A program made the position numbers and the translations under genes. Of a stretch of DNA of 64,000 nucleotides, positions 12,558-25,009 are shown piece by piece. The notes beneath the pieces were generated by a model, which saw only the letters and a list, made by a program, of their open reading frames with translations, had not been told where the DNA came from and made no database searches. Position 1 is the first letter of the stretch, and each line of letters begins with the position of its first letter. The stretch comes from Paragordius varius (taxonomy: Eukaryota; Nematomorpha). The stretch spans positions 1,488,001-1,552,000 of the forward strand of contig OZ176057.1 in NCBI GenBank assembly GCA_964247055.1, written 5' to 3'.

Positions 12558-13050
12558 AGGAGTACGGGTGTCCAATACAAATGGCTTTGCGGGCCGCGTT
12601 CTTGGGATCGAAAATCTGACGGGCGCCGCATACGGCAAATATATGGAAATAAACAATATTTATTAGATTTTAAACCATAGGTTGTAAAAACTCTTACTAT
12701 TTAGTTGTTTAATGATTCCTGCTAAGTTCACTACCAAAATTCAAAGGAGGAAAGATTTATTCATAAAAGTTATTTGGGCAAAATTTGACGATATATAAAA
12801 AAATAAGTGAAGACATCTCGTAAATTTGTGAAGCAAACTTCCGAGAAAAACAAATCAAAGCACATCTATGTAACATAGAGTTTACATTTCGAAAAATATT
12901 AAGTATCCGTAAATCTTTATTCATTCGGGGTCATATTATAGTTGAGGATTTTATAATGAATTCATGTTTTGCATAAAATTTCGTGTTGGGCATAGATCCC
13001 GTTTAAGAAATTATTAATTTTGGTCCGGAGGTCCATATAGTTTAATATTT
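12558..13050. mobile_element. hAT-like relic (GTGTCCAATACAAATGGC type)
   Basis: It has gggtgtccaatacaaatgg, then ctttgcgggccgcgttcttg. A possible far end lies at ggtccggaggtccatatag. Decayed and non-coding. Confidence 0.45.
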
Positions 13051-13763
13051 TAAATATATAAAAAAAATATTTTTTGTGAAGAAATTGCGTGTAATATAAA
13101 TCGTTTGTGATTTCTTCACCTTCCACAAGGGTTCAACTAAGTCATCTAAATTGGCGGATGAAAGCCGACATAATTTTTTCCTCGCGGTTTAATACAGTGT
13201 TAAAATCCATATCGTTATGTACCCTAAGAATGGTGTATCATTCTTATTTTGACTATTAAGCTTTTAAACCATTTGAATTAGCTTCATAACTGTAAGGCCC
13301 GACTTATTGTTTATTTATATGGCCATTATCGCTTTACTTCATTCTAAGGATATATTGTTTAATCATTTCCAATTTAAAAAATATTTACAAATTAATACGA
13401 AACGGGCTTATTTTATGAGGTTGTTTCCTTATTTAATAAAACTGGTGGTACTTTTGGTTAAAACCAAGATGGCAATATTTTAATTCATATGAAGCCAAGT
13501 TTATACATCAAAGCTTTAAGTAACCCAGTGGTGAGTTCTAATAAATTTTACTAATTTATAATTTTTGACTAGTCAAGCGAATAAACTTTTTAATTAGGTT
13601 AAAAAATTCTATCAAAATAAATTATATACATTGGAAAAACCATTTTTTCTTACATATACATTAGTTTGATTATACAGCGAATAAAGCGGTCGAGTCAGAA
13701 TTTTCTAAGGACTAGTGGCGTATCAGAAATTGTTAGGACAAGCTTAAAATGGAAAAGAGTAAT

Positions 13764-14075
13764 ATATTATTTACAGTTCAAATTCACCCTTCAACAATTC
13801 AAATTCACCCTCGAACAATTTAAATTCACCCTAAAAAAATTATCTGTTTTTTAAAATTAAAAATTATTTATTTTAGAATATTTTTAAAAAATAAAGTTTT
13901 TTTAAAAAATTATATAATACTGAAAAAATATTATACAATACCATAAGAATATATTTTAAATTAATGATGAGTTATATTAGCCCGAAAACACATAATTAAT
14001 TTTTAGGGTGAATTTGAATTGTTCGAGGGTGAATTTGAGTTGTTCAAAGGTGAATTTGAATTGTAAATGGTATAT
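13764..14075. mobile_element. palindromic MITE P1
   Basis: The left end carries attatttacagttcaaat and three successive copies of the TTCAAATTCACCCT unit. The right end has three facing copies and finishes gaattgtaaatggtatata. This is one of the clearest P1 copies. Confidence 0.8.
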
Positions 14076-14296
14076 ATTTTTATATTAAAGCCCGGTTAAA
14101 CCTTATTTATTTAGCTGGTTTATTACTTACTTATAAGTATTTCTTTCCGCTAAAAGTTGTTTTTAGAACTACTCCATAAAAAAAACTAAATTTTTACTGT
14201 AATTTCCAGGATATTTAAATTATTATAGCAAACTTAGCTGAATCATACATCGTTTTATAAAGAGTAAATGACAGCTTTTAATTTAAAATATTACAG

Positions 14297-14504
14297 TTTT
14301 ACCCAATTTGATAGGGTTTATAGTTATATAAATACACAACCAACAAATAATTACGTAAATTTGATTCTTGAATTAATTTTAAAGTTTTATGAAATTTATA
14401 ATAAAAATTTGAAAAATTGTTGTTGTGGCTGCTGTCCCGTCACCGATGAAACCATTGAAACAAATCCCGCAAACAATCCGCAACCAATTGTGAGAAGTAA
14501 CTAA
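14297..14504 (+). CDS. possible orphan terminal exon, Cys-rich cluster and hydrophilic tail
   Basis: Open frame ending in TAA at 14502-14504. A usable acceptor (aaatattacag) ends at about 14296, and an ATG lies at 14268. The protein end reads ...LKNCCCGCCPVTDET then NPANNPQPIVRSN. The CCCGCC cluster after a short hydrophobic stretch resembles a membrane-proximal palmitoylation site. The last third has balanced base use unlike its surroundings. No upstream partner exon was found. It does not join in phase with LRR exon 2. It could equally be a chance frame. Confidence 0.3.
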
Positions 14505-14529
14505 AGCTTATATTTACTACTAGCGTAAA

Positions 14530-15525
14530 TCCTCTTCTGGGGCGGGGGGGGGGCTATTTGAATTAAGGGATAAAAAAATGATCCACATATGTGGATTATT
14601 TCGAAACATTATTTAAATATGATTTTAGAGGGAATAAAACGGTGCATTTATACTTAATGTTTACTTGGGTGAAAAATAGATTTAAAATTTGTTTTTTTTT
14701 GAAAAAAATGGCATTTTACGGGGGGAGCGGGTAAAAAGGGGCCTAAATTAAAAAAGCGAGACGACTATGGTCGGCGCGATCAAAAATACAAAAATCATAT
14801 TTGAAATTGAATGGTCCAACACGTTCTCCGGAAAATTGTCTCAACCTGTTTTTAACACGGGGTTAGCCCGAACTGGGGGCCTAATTCCAAAAAAGAGCGA
14901 AGCTATTGTCGGGACATTTAATGATTATATTTTTTCGAAGTTTGGATTTGATTGGGTTCACCGGTTTTCTGGAAACAGATCACAAAGTTACATGAGGAAT
15001 CAGTTTTTAGCGGGTAGCTCCTTACCCAGCAGCTATCATCAAAGAAAGACCTGACTATAATTTTTGCCTTTCAACAGGGAATACGGGAAATCCATATAGA
15101 ATTTTTACGGTTTCATACCTAGGGCGAAAAATCGATTTAAAAAATTATTTTTGTGGACTTTGTTTTTTGAAAAAAATGGCATTTTACGGGGGGAGCGGGT
15201 AAATAGAGGGCCTAAATCAAAAAAGCGAGACGACTATGTTCGGCGCAATCGAAAATAAGTAAACAAAAATTATATTTGAAATTGAATGGTCCAACAAGTT
15301 CTCCAGAATATTGTCTCAAAGACACGATTTTTGTGGACTTCTGTTTTCAAAAAAAAACCCGTTTTTCACACGGGGTGGGCCCGAACTGGGGGCCTATTTC
15401 AAAAAAGGGCGAAGCTATTGTAGGGTCATTCATTAATGATTATATTTTTTCGAAGTATGGATTTGAATGGGTCTACCGGTTTTCTGGTACCAGATCACAA
15501 AGCCAGCATTTTCCATTTTTATAAA
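14530..15525. repeat. internal modules of the H3 hAT family, partial copy
   Basis: Two tandem runs of the same module: aatggcattttacgggggga (14706 and 15175), the block aaaaagcgagacgactatg, ttgaatggtccaac, and ggcctaattccaaaaaagag. These match the right half of the H3 copies at 10007-11629 and 34437-36703. Terminal repeats are missing, so this is a fragment. Frames at 14767-15054 and 15276-15524 are shadows of the repeat. A G run sits at 14538-14551. Confidence 0.6.
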
Positions 15526-16610
15526 TATATAGATTAAATCTGAAATTATCCTTAATTTCAATATAATTTTTAAACACATTATTGGGCATGCTTGATTTGG
15601 TTGTTAGAGTAGGACTGATTTTAGACCGTATACAGTTTGTTTAATGCCAAAGTAATAATTATAGTTTAATATGTCTTATTAATAATATAACTCTTATTCA
15701 TTAGATAAGAAAAACAAATAGCGATTTTTGAATATTTTCCGGAAAAAAGGGCTCACCCCACCACCGATGAAGCAAACCCAATCAGTATGTGTTAACCAAT
15801 ATATCCTTAATTTAAGTCAAATTTCAAAATTCTAACATATGAACATTGTAATGCATTTCAAATGACTGACTATATTTAACTGAATCTAAATTGTTAAAAA
15901 GATTTCCAAAATAATGTGAAAAGAAATAAAAAAGTTAGATATTAACTATATAGATTACTAATTTAATTACGCATAGCGTTTTAATTGATTATCATACATA
16001 CCTGATAAACTTGTTTATTTAAGATGTGAATTGTTAAAAATGATTTTTTTGTAAATTTAGCTGATAGTTTATTTGCGGCACAGATATAAGGGAAAAGCCA
16101 TTTTAAGAGAAATTCGAATGGTTTTAGACAAAATGTACGAGAATTATATATTTGTTAATACAAAAACAAAAGAGTCAAAGCAATCAATTGTTCTAAAATA
16201 AAACCCTAAACAAAATGTAAAACTAAATTACGGGAGCTAATTGAATTTATATTTAATCATTACTAGTCAAGCGAGAGGTTTTAAAGTCATAATTTACTGA
16301 AAACTTTACCATGCATAAGAGAAGTATTTAAACATTTTTAAAAAATTTATTGATATATTCAAAAGTTTAAGTGTAGGATTTAAAACAGTGGTACTCACCA
16401 AAAAAATTTGACGGGCCAAATAAAATACATATTTTTTTCGACAGCCATGAACCTTATAATGGCAAATATTCCATAGCTATTTAACACATATGCACATATT
16501 TAAAATCAGCACAAGGAATTTTTTGCGGATCGCATGTAAATCCAGCTAAAAGCTGTTTACCATTTAGTTTAAAAGATTAAAATATTTTGATAACAATTTT
16601 TATTTCGATA

Positions 16611-16814
16611 TTAACCAATATTTTTTGACAAATTTGGTTTCACCTCATGACAGGCCAATCTTAATACGTCGTCCATATGATCATCGGTTAAGCGGTTTCT
16701 GTATGTATTCTTGACATATTTTATTTTTGAATATGACGTCTCACACGTATAAGTTAAGGGAAAAAGAGTGATAACTTGAGCACATGTTTTTATATTTTCA
16801 TATTTATTTGGCAC
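16611..16814 (-). pseudogene. hAT transposase, C-terminal dimerisation region
   Basis: The sequence has the hAT C-terminal pattern: LFPLTYTCETSYSKIKYVKN, then YRNRLTDDHMDDVLRLA. It corresponds to the F-x-S-TYxCExxFSxM...K.RSRLTDExLxxxLRxA signature of GTF2IRD2/SCAND3-like transposases. It is the downstream end of the reverse-strand coding region of the element at 16386-18658. Confidence 0.75.
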
Positions 16815-17399
16815 ATCTTGCCAAACTCTACATATCTTTCTTCTCTACGATTCTCTTTGAACATCCAAATTGGAATTTTTAAAACCTACGAAGTAATGAT
16901 ATGCGCCTGATCATAACCGAAATGCTCAAGTTGTTTAATATTGAATATATCCATATACCATGGATTTTCAACTTGTTTAAAGCAATTTTTAATATATCTT
17001 AATTTTTGAAATTTGAATTATATCTCATTAGATAAAAATGTTAAATGTTAAATGTATTATTATTATATTAATCTCCGCGGTAAATTCCATATTTTCTTCA
17101 TGAATCGTTTTAAGTGTTGGAAAATATAGGAGTGTTTATAAAATCTAGTTTATATTATTAATTTTTAAAAGATATTTTATTATGGGTTATTATCTTTCTT
17201 GATGACGTATTAAAAAAGTTTTTAAGTAATGTCGCAAAGGTATTCTAATAAAACCCATCATATGTCACTATTAATTTCCTCGTCAAACTTTCTGTTATCT
17301 TTTATATATAATAGAATTTCATGTCTTAAAACAAAAAATCAATTACGGCGGTTGAATTCTCTTCCACGGATGTGGTTAACTATATCCACAGTTTAAATT

Positions 17400-18300
17400 A
17401 CTGAATTGAGTGATTCATCTTTTACCCACGAAACCAAGTTTGATGAATAAAGCAGTGAAAGGATAAGATATTTTGTAAATTATATTTGTTTTTTAAAAGA
17501 GGAATAATTCCTTTGGTTATTCCAATCATAGAGGGACAGCCATCTGTGCAGATCGAAACCAATTTTTTATAGATAAACCATTATTATCGAAAAAGTGTTG
17601 ATTATTTCGAGAAAATCACTTCCTTTCGTGCTATTATTCATTGGTAAAAATATTAAATATTTATCGTTGATTATGTTGTCGATGCAAAATCTTACGAAGA
17701 GCGCACATTGGGGTGTTGTACTAATATCAGTGCTAGAATCAATACCATTACTAAAATATTTGCAGTTTTTCAGAGCCAATAATGTATTGTTAAAAATATA
17801 TTTAGACATATCTTCCATGCGTCGACCACATGTTTCAGAAAGTTGAAGTTTTTCAATTTGCCTCATGATTTGCTCTTTATATGGAATCTATTATTAAATA
17901 AAAAAGTGCAACCATTTATTAGACATTCTTTTAGTTGGGAATCAGTAAACGGTTTTATATTTTTTCTTAAAATATAACAAATTCATCCGTAGCTAATTAT
18001 ACAACTTTTTCATGGGAGAAAGCTATGGACATAATAGATTTTCTTTTCTGGCATAATTCCTTAATCTTTTTATATTTTTCGTTTTTCATCATGAATTTCT
18101 GGTAATTTATGAGAAAAATGTATTGTAAAATGCCTTTCAATATTGTATTTTTTTATGATTATGTTGTAAATATAAGGCAGGTAACAACATTTTTATTTAA
18201 AACGACAAAGAAGTTTTCTTCCCATTCTTTTTTATAGGTGCGATTTTCATCGAATAATTTAAGTTTTTTAGCATTAAATGTCATCCTTTGAATTTATGTT
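17400..18300 (-). pseudogene. hAT transposase, N-terminal and central parts, broken
   Basis: From right to left on the - strand: a decayed Trp-Glu..Phe-Phe and Cys-Leu-Ile zinc-finger-like start (ENFFVVLNKNVVTCLIF), a KPFTDSQLKECLINGCTF block, the frame at 17567-17866 (FSNGIDSSTDISTTPQCALF, the DESTDxxxxAQL block of the catalytic domain), and just beyond it SICTDGCPSMIGITKG and SFHCFIHQT (the TDGxPxMxG and HCxIHQ blocks). Stops and frameshifts between the blocks show it is a pseudogene. Confidence 0.75.
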
Positions 18301-19129
18301 TAAATATTATGTAAAATTTTTTAAAAAATATGAATATAATTTGAATTATGCAAGTTTGTGTGAAAGGCTGCCTTAAATACAAAAAAAGGAATGCAATAAA
18401 AATTTCAAAATAGAAAAAAATAGAATACAGAAACAGAAATAACGTGTGCCAAAATTTTGAAATTATTTTAATATAGGGAAATTTTTCTACATTTCGAATT
18501 GGGTAAAAAATAAAAACTACCAAAATTAAATCTAAAGAAAACAAATTATTATTAAAATAATCAAAAATTCGTTTATGTGTTAATAAATATAGGTATCACA
18601 ATTTTAAAGCACTCTTAGGCCCGCATGCGGCCCGCGCGCCGCGGTTTGAGTATCACTGATTTAAATATTGAAGGCTTTAGAACGGACTAAATAGTTTGTG
18701 CAAATATTGTTATAAATAATGTTCCCATTATATTAATGTATTTTAGAAACAGTTATCACAACATTAAATTTTATACTTCTAAAAAATTTACATTGCTATT
18801 CACTAGGTCATTTTCTATAAAAAAAATTTGAACTAAATATTAAATAGATTTGACATTTTGTTAACCAAACAAACCCATATTTTAGAATGCAATTTTTTTG
18901 CGAGATAAAAAAAGTTGTGTATTTGCGGTTTCTTGAAAAAATTGGGTTAACTTATTTTAATTATTTTGAATTTTTTCATTATATCATGCCACCAAAAATG
19001 AAGTTGTCAGTATTATTGGATTAGTGTCTAACGAGAGTTTACATTTCCAACATCCTTGAGCTCCGTCGCATAAAACTTAAGCTAAGGAAATAATTGTTAA
19101 TTCAACATTTTGTGGTTTTTTCCGTACAC

Positions 19130-19190
19130 TACTGTGTTGCAAATAGCCTTACAATAGTGTCAAATAAGCAACCATTAAAATGCATACTGT
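19130..19190. repeat. one end of a small MITE (GCAACCATTAAAATGCATAC)
   Basis: The end aataagcaaccattaaaatg then catactgta matches both ends of the short palindromic element at 32574-32724. The other end is not clear here. Confidence 0.5.
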
Positions 19191-19530
19191 ATATGGTCGG
19201 CTCTTGAGACGCCAGAATAAATATTTTTATATGCCCTTTATAAATTTTTGGTGAGTACCCCTAATCTAGAGAGGCAAATGTTTTAGAGCTTGTAATACCC
19301 CTAACACAATAGTCATTATACCATGATAGCAAAATAGGCAATCTGTTTAGTCAATCAAGCATATTGCAGTTTAGTTGAATATGTGTTAAATAATTTAGAT
19401 GTGTAATGTGTTAGCAGTTAAAAATTATATTATAAAGAAAACGTAAAACGAAAAAACTAATATTTTAAAATAGACCGCTATGGTTTACACTGCAAAGTAT
19501 AACATAAATATGTAAATTGGTAACACCAAC

Positions 19531-21480
19531 CAGTGGCGTACCGAGGGGGGGCAAGGAGGTTCATCATGCCCCGGGCGCCGTTATTTAGGGGCGCCTAAAT
19601 GATTTTTTTATTAAATTTAAATTATGTAAAAATAATAATAACTTTCAAGTAAAATTTTTCAGCAATTTATTAATACGGCTATTAAAAATTATTAAATGAG
19701 ATCAAGAAACATTGTGCAAAAAACAACTTTCATGTAGGTTTTTCAACATGACTTATTTTTTCGCGTTTCTTATCACGCACATTTTGTTGATTGTTTTATT
19801 GCCTTTAACTCTCTCTGTTCAAAACCTTATCTCTAATTCTTACAATTTATAGTTGCATTTTTATTTTAATTATTCAAAACCCAATTTTATTTATTTATAT
19901 TTTCAAGATCATCCATATCTAATAAGGTAGGTTTTTATTATTAAATATAGCCTTGTATTTTTTATAATTTTACTTTCATTTTCATTAGATATCAAGGCCT
20001 AAACTCAGCGGTTATGAAAATAGGAAACGAAAAATCCATGAAGAGAATAAAACAAATAAGCGAATGAGTATGAATTCCTATTAACGAAAATATCTGACCA
20101 TAACATTGAAAAAAGTGTATGCGACACAAACATAAAGGTACTCTTTAATAATGATAAAAATACACCGAAACCCTAGCTATTGATCTAATAAATAGAGATA
20201 AGAAAACTATAAATATACAATTAGTAATTCCAAGCGCTATACCTATAGAGTTTAATAATGTCCCCTTCCCGTAATATCTAATCAACTTCGCACAGAAATA
20301 ATATTCGTAAATCATGGATTTCAAAATAAATACAATCTTTTTGAAACAAAAAATCATCGTTCAATGCCCCAATCTTGGTTTTTTCGACGTGTCGGTAAAA
20401 AAGAAGGATTTGAATTTGAGAGGTCTTGGCTTTTATATTCACCAAAGAACAGATCTGCGTATTATTTTTGTTGCCTACTTTTTGATCAATCTAATTCTTT
20501 ACCATCATTTATGTATGGTTTAATAAATGGAGGAAAAAAGATAAATTAATCCATCACGAAAACAGCAATCATCGGAAAGCATTTATGGAAAGATGTAAGA
20601 AGATTGATAAATAAAACAGGAATTGATTCTGCTCTAGAATCTCACAATCAATCGGAAATAGTTCGTTGGCGAAATATTTTACAGCGAATATTGACCTGCA
20701 TGAAATTTCTAATCCGTCGGGGAAATGTTGAAAGTCATTGTATCTAGATGCCTCGGTAACAAATCCTAAAAACCTCTTATCTTTACTAAAACTTGTAGCT
20801 CAGTTCAATAATGGGAGAACACATGAGAAACATTTAACCTCTTAAACTTTATCCTATGTTTCACCCAAAATCTAAAACAAGTTTATACATCTTTCAGCTT
20901 CAAGAGTTAAAGCTAAATTGATTGATGACATAAAAAAGGTTAATATTATGGACTTATATTGGATTTAACGCCAGATATGGCCCACCAAGAAAAATTTCTC
21001 AAGTTGTCAGGTATATATTGATTGATTATGATAAAAAAAGTTGTCATAATAGAATACTTTTTGGGGTTTTTTCTATTAAACAAAGATACAAGTCAATTGA
21101 AAAGGTAATTTTAGAAATAAATATGGATAATATTCAGTTATCAAATTGTAGATCTCAATGCTATGCAGCTGTGATGTCGGATCACATTTCAGGCGTTCAA
21201 AAAAATTCTGGAAAAAAAATGAAAGAGCAATATTTGTTAACTGTGACAATCATTTCTTGAATTTAGTAGGAATGGTAGCAAAACAAGATGTTAGTGTTGT
21301 GACCTGTTTCAGAAGAATTGAAAATATCTATCAATTTTCACGTTCAACTATTTGGACCTAGTTGCAACGTTTGTATTTTTACTACGAAATCGTTTTATTG
21401 GCTTTCAAAAAAAGGTGGGGGGGGGGGGGGGGCATAAGAGTTTTATGCCCCGGGGACTGTAAATGCTCGGTACGCCACTG
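19531..21480 (+). mobile_element. hAT transposon (CAGTGGCGTACCGAG ends), internally deleted
   Basis: Perfect 15-bp inverted ends, CAGTGGCGTACCGAG at 19531 and CTCGGTACGCCACTG ending at 21480. The 8-bp target duplication is ACACCAAC / ACACCAAA. The ends are followed by G-rich tracts. The + strand interior carries fragments of a ZMYM1/THAP0-like hAT transposase but lacks the C-terminal dimerisation block, so the copy is non-autonomous. Confidence 0.9.
20364..21361 (+). pseudogene. hAT transposase fragment (TTF-type zinc finger, ZMYM1-like)
   Basis: Blocks in order: FERSWLLYSPKNRSAYYFCC LLF, the TTF zinc-finger signature (WLxYSxxxxxAYCFxCxLF); SEIVRWRNILQRILTCMKFL, the WRxxLxRI helix; LTPDMAHQEKFLKLSGIY, the catalytic-domain strand; QCYAAVMSDHISGVQK, the YDxAxxMxGxxxGVQ block; and NCDNHFLNLVGMVA, the CxxHxLNLV block. 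They lie in more than one frame with stops between them, so the gene is broken. The 3' end of the family's gene is missing. Confidence 0.75.
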
Positions 21481-21893
21481 ACACCAAATATTATTATACA
21501 ATACATATTAAACTAATATATATTAAGGAAAATTAAGGGTAAAAAGTATGGTTGTCTTATATTTTTACAATTTTTCTGTAAAAATTTCATTTTTTTTTCT
21601 AAGTAACTTAATGTTCCCTCAAATTTCAGAGTTTACATTAATGCAACCATAGGTATTGATTCAAAATTTATTTGGTGTGATTAAAAAACTTTTTTTTCTG
21701 AAAAAAATACGTTATTTAAAATAATTCCCAGCATAATATGTAGAACAAACAAACATTATTTTAAATAATTCCCAAATTCAATATAAGTTTGGGCATGCAA
21801 GCCACGGGACAGCCCTTTCTGTTGTAGCGATATCCATATCTGCATTGAACAGGTGGTATTTTGCAGCCTGAAATAAAATATGAGAAATTTTGA

Positions 21894-22388
21894 TATAAAT
21901 ACCATTGGCATTTCAAGAGTATCCTTCAACACTTCAAATCGGTCCTTCAACACTTTAAATTGGTTCGTAAACATTTTAAGTTGGTCTTTGAACACTTAGG
22001 TTGGTTGATCCTTGAATTTTGGTCACCATTGCATAAATTTAATTATTAAATTATTTTTCAAACTAATTTTCTTTATTAATTAAATATTTTAATATTAATA
22101 TTATTGCATGTAATGAAATTTTTTTTTTATATTAAACTAATTTTTCCAATTCAGAATTTTTAAAAAAGTTAATAAAGATATACGGTTTCTGAATAATTTA
22201 ATGTTAATTTAAAAAGCTCCTTGGGTTAAAAATGATAAAATATATGAATGCTATACGGTTTGAATGATAAATTTTATAACAAACTAAATAAGTTGATGGA
22301 TCATAAAGTCAAGGACTAATGTTTAAAGACCAACTTGAATATAGGACAATGTTTAAAAACAACTGGAGGTTTTCAAGGATATTTAATT
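21894..22388. mobile_element. palindromic MITE P2 with subterminal tandem repeats
   Basis: The left end has taccattggcatttcaagag, then four variants of a ~20-bp unit (ccttcaacacttcaaatcgg). The right end has facing units (aaagaccaacttgaatatag). The layout is the same as family P1 but with a different unit. A short frame on the - strand here is a shadow of the repeat. Confidence 0.65.
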
Positions 22389-22968
22389 TTTCATAACAAT
22401 TTATACTGAACTCTAAAAGTTCTTTTTAAATTTGTCGGTTTTTACTTTCTTGATCAAGTATGTTTTTAAAAAAAATTTTGGTTGTTTTAATTAACTAACT
22501 GTATTAAATAGAGCGCGATTACTGTATTTATAATTGAACATATTTTTTCAAATATTTTTGGATATAAATTTTGGGGAAAAAATTAGGCATTTTAAAATCT
22601 TACAAAAACAGACGTAACAATTTCGAACATCTTTCTTGTATTGAACATATTCATTAACTCTGCAGATTACATTGCATGGTGGACAACCTTTATAGTATAT
22701 ATTAATATAAAATAATATAAAAAAAATTTTAAAAAATGAACATTTTATTTAAATAATCTATTGTTTTTTGTACTAAAAAATTACCAGATTTAGTAGTAAA
22801 AATTAGATTTAATGCAAATATATTTCAAACTAAGATATGCGAAAGATTTATTTGATGTATGTAGGACAAATTAATTCATTTTTGAATTTACTCCTTTAAA
22901 AGATATATTAAGACTCAATTATTCAATAATATTGTAATTAGTTCGGTGGTTGAAATTATCTTTTATAG

Positions 22969-23003
<35 letters not shown>

Positions 23004-23159
23004 AATACATTCGCATATTGGGCAACCGTCCACATATTGATAAGACATTGGGCAAATCAAAGAGCAGTTTATGATTGGGCACACTGTATTTTACAATTAC
23101 AGTATTAATGATATTAAAATTAATTTGCAAAAGTAAAAAATACCTTTAAAATTGGAATT
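22389..23159. other. no feature apart from a microsatellite
   Basis: AT-rich sequence with an (AC)(AT) microsatellite at about 22970-23003. I see no exon or repeat family here. Confidence 0.5.
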
Positions 23160-23446
23160 ACAATAAAAACTGAAATGACATACGGACAGAACGTAAATTT
23201 ATAAAGACAAATATTTTTTCTAAAAGACCACCATACTTTTTAAATCTGGATTTTTAGTTATAATTTATTGTTTTACTCTGCAAATTAGTAAGAAATGTAT
23301 ATTGGTAACACAATCAATTGTATATTTTATAATTGTAATTAAATAATATATTGGAAAAATTAATTTTTTAAAAGGGTGTTTGTCTTTTTTTAAAATATGT
23401 GTCTTTATTTTTACGTTTTGTCCGTATAATTTCAATTTTTACTGTA
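23160..23446. mobile_element. mariner-like MITE M1
   Basis: Left end aaaactgaaatgacatacgg. Right end tacgttttgtccgtataat then ttcaatttttactgta. Good symmetry. Confidence 0.8.
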
Positions 23447-23574
23447 TATATTTTTAGAGTGTCATGCTTGTAAAAATTTGAAGAAATCAAAATATTGTAA
23501 ATTAGATGTATCGAAACGGTTTAATATTTATCATATATTATATTTTTACAAGAAAAAACTCTAAGACGGTAAGA

Positions 23575-23834
23575 TACACTAAAAATTGAAACTATACGGA
23601 CAAACATAAAAACAGTAAGAAAAAATTTTTTTGTAAAAGATCCATTTTTTTCTGTTGAATTATTAGAACATACATCTGATTGTTTTAAACTGCAAATTAT
23701 ATTATGGAATGTATTACCATTACAATTTTCATACTTAACATTTAAACAATGAGAGTCTTATTTAAAAATATGAGGGCTTGTTTGTCTTTTTTAAAAATAT
23801 TTGTCTTTATATACATTTTGTCCTGGTTATTGTA
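23575..23834. mobile_element. mariner-like MITE M1
   Basis: Left end actaaaaattgaaactatac then ggacaaacat. Right end tatacattttgtcctggtt. Confidence 0.7.
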
Positions 23835-24282
23835 AAAAAAATAAAAAAAGCGATTGATATAAATATACATTTTATTTGAAAATAATATATATGTATTATA
23901 TATATATAAACTATATACCTCCCGGTGCCTTTGTAGCTGTTACTATAGAAGCTAAAATTTTTTATAGAACTTTTTTTCAAATTCTGTAATTATATCAATG
24001 TAATTCAATCAAATTTTTCATTGAGTAAAGATTAAATGACAATATTTTTTGATAAAAAGACAATCTTTATTTTAACCTTAATTGATGAGCGAGAAACTTT
24101 GCAAGTAGAAATTAAATTTTATTATTGTATTATTTTAAATTTACATCTCGATTCCCTATTTAGCAGCTCGAAACAATGAGTTATCTGTGAAAAAAAAATC
24201 AAAAATTCTAAGAGCTAATTTTCGATTTCAAAAAAATTGTTTTTTATTTTTTTTCGTGCTATCTGTATAACTAACTATATAA

Positions 24283-24551
24283 GGGGGGTGGCCCACGCAG
24301 CTCGCGGGCTTCATGCGGCCTGTGATAAATATAAGAATCCATAATATGAAAAATAAACTTCCAAAATTGCAATAAAATTGATATTTATCAATCCTTTTTT
24401 TGAAAAAGCCTACAGGGGCAAGAACTCGAAAAAATTGTCACACTCAGTGTGCTTTATAAAGTCGAATTCTTCTATATATTTCGAATGCGGCCCGCCAGTT
24501 TTTTTTATTTAAAAATGCGGCTCGCGAACCTGTTTGTGTTGGACACCACTG
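24283..24551. mobile_element. non-autonomous hAT (GTGTCCAACACAAAC ends)
   Basis: The left end is ggggggtggcccacgcagct with cgcgggcttcatgcggcc. The right end has gcggctcgcgaacctgtttg then tgttggacaccactg. The ends are inverted and GC-rich. The frame across its right end (24449-24652) is a shadow. Confidence 0.65.
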
Positions 24552-24745
24552 ATATATTTCCATATTTTAAAATATGTGGTGATACTTATTACATATTTAC
24601 AAGTGAAAAAATCATTGCTTCATTAAATATTGCCAAAAGCTGGAAAAGGTAAAAAAATAACTTTAAACCTATAATTTTTATTAATTTTTTGTTGGCGCTA
24701 AATGAAATAGTAGTTATACAAATACAGTATAAGCGTATTTATCTA

Positions 24746-24870
24746 CACCATGTTTTCCAAAACACAAATGACTTTGGGAGTCGCATTTGACAATAAATAT
24801 ATAGATAAATGGGTATTAATAATTATTCTTTAGATTTCAAACATAAAATTGTAAAAAAATAGTATTAATT
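24746..24870. repeat. hAT-like end fragment
   Basis: caccatgttttccaaaacac followed by aaatgactttgggagtcgc. Related to the GTGTCCAACACAAATGGC family. Confidence 0.45.
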
Positions 24871-24973
24871 CCAAACTATTTTTGTCTGTTCATTGCCTAA
24901 AATCCCATTATGTGTTTAAAAAATTAATCGTTTTACTTGGATTCGTAAAATTTTGTCTTCTCGCGGGTTACAG

Positions 24974-25004
<31 letters not shown>

Positions 25005-25009
25005 AATGC

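Larger units (their letters stand above)
16386..18658 (-). mobile_element. hAT transposon, complete ends, decayed transposase
   Basis: Terminal repeats CAGTGGTACTCA (16386-16397) and TGAGTATCACTG (18647-18658) are inverted with one mismatch. They are flanked by an 8-bp target duplication, ATTTAAAA / ATTTAAAT. A GC-rich subterminal tract (gcatgcggcccgcgcgccgc) is typical of this hAT group. The - strand encodes pieces of a transposase of the GTF2IRD2/ZBED-like hAT type in several frames, so the element cannot supply its own transposase. Confidence 0.9.
19431..21600. mobile_element. mariner-like MITE M1 split by a hAT insertion
   Basis: The left part (19431-19530) has aaaacgtaaaacg and gtaaattggtaacacc. 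The right part (21481-21600) has aaagtatggttgtctta and ttctgtaaaaatttcat. Removing 19531-21480 and one target copy restores a normal M1 interior. The MITE is therefore older than the hAT. Confidence 0.75.
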
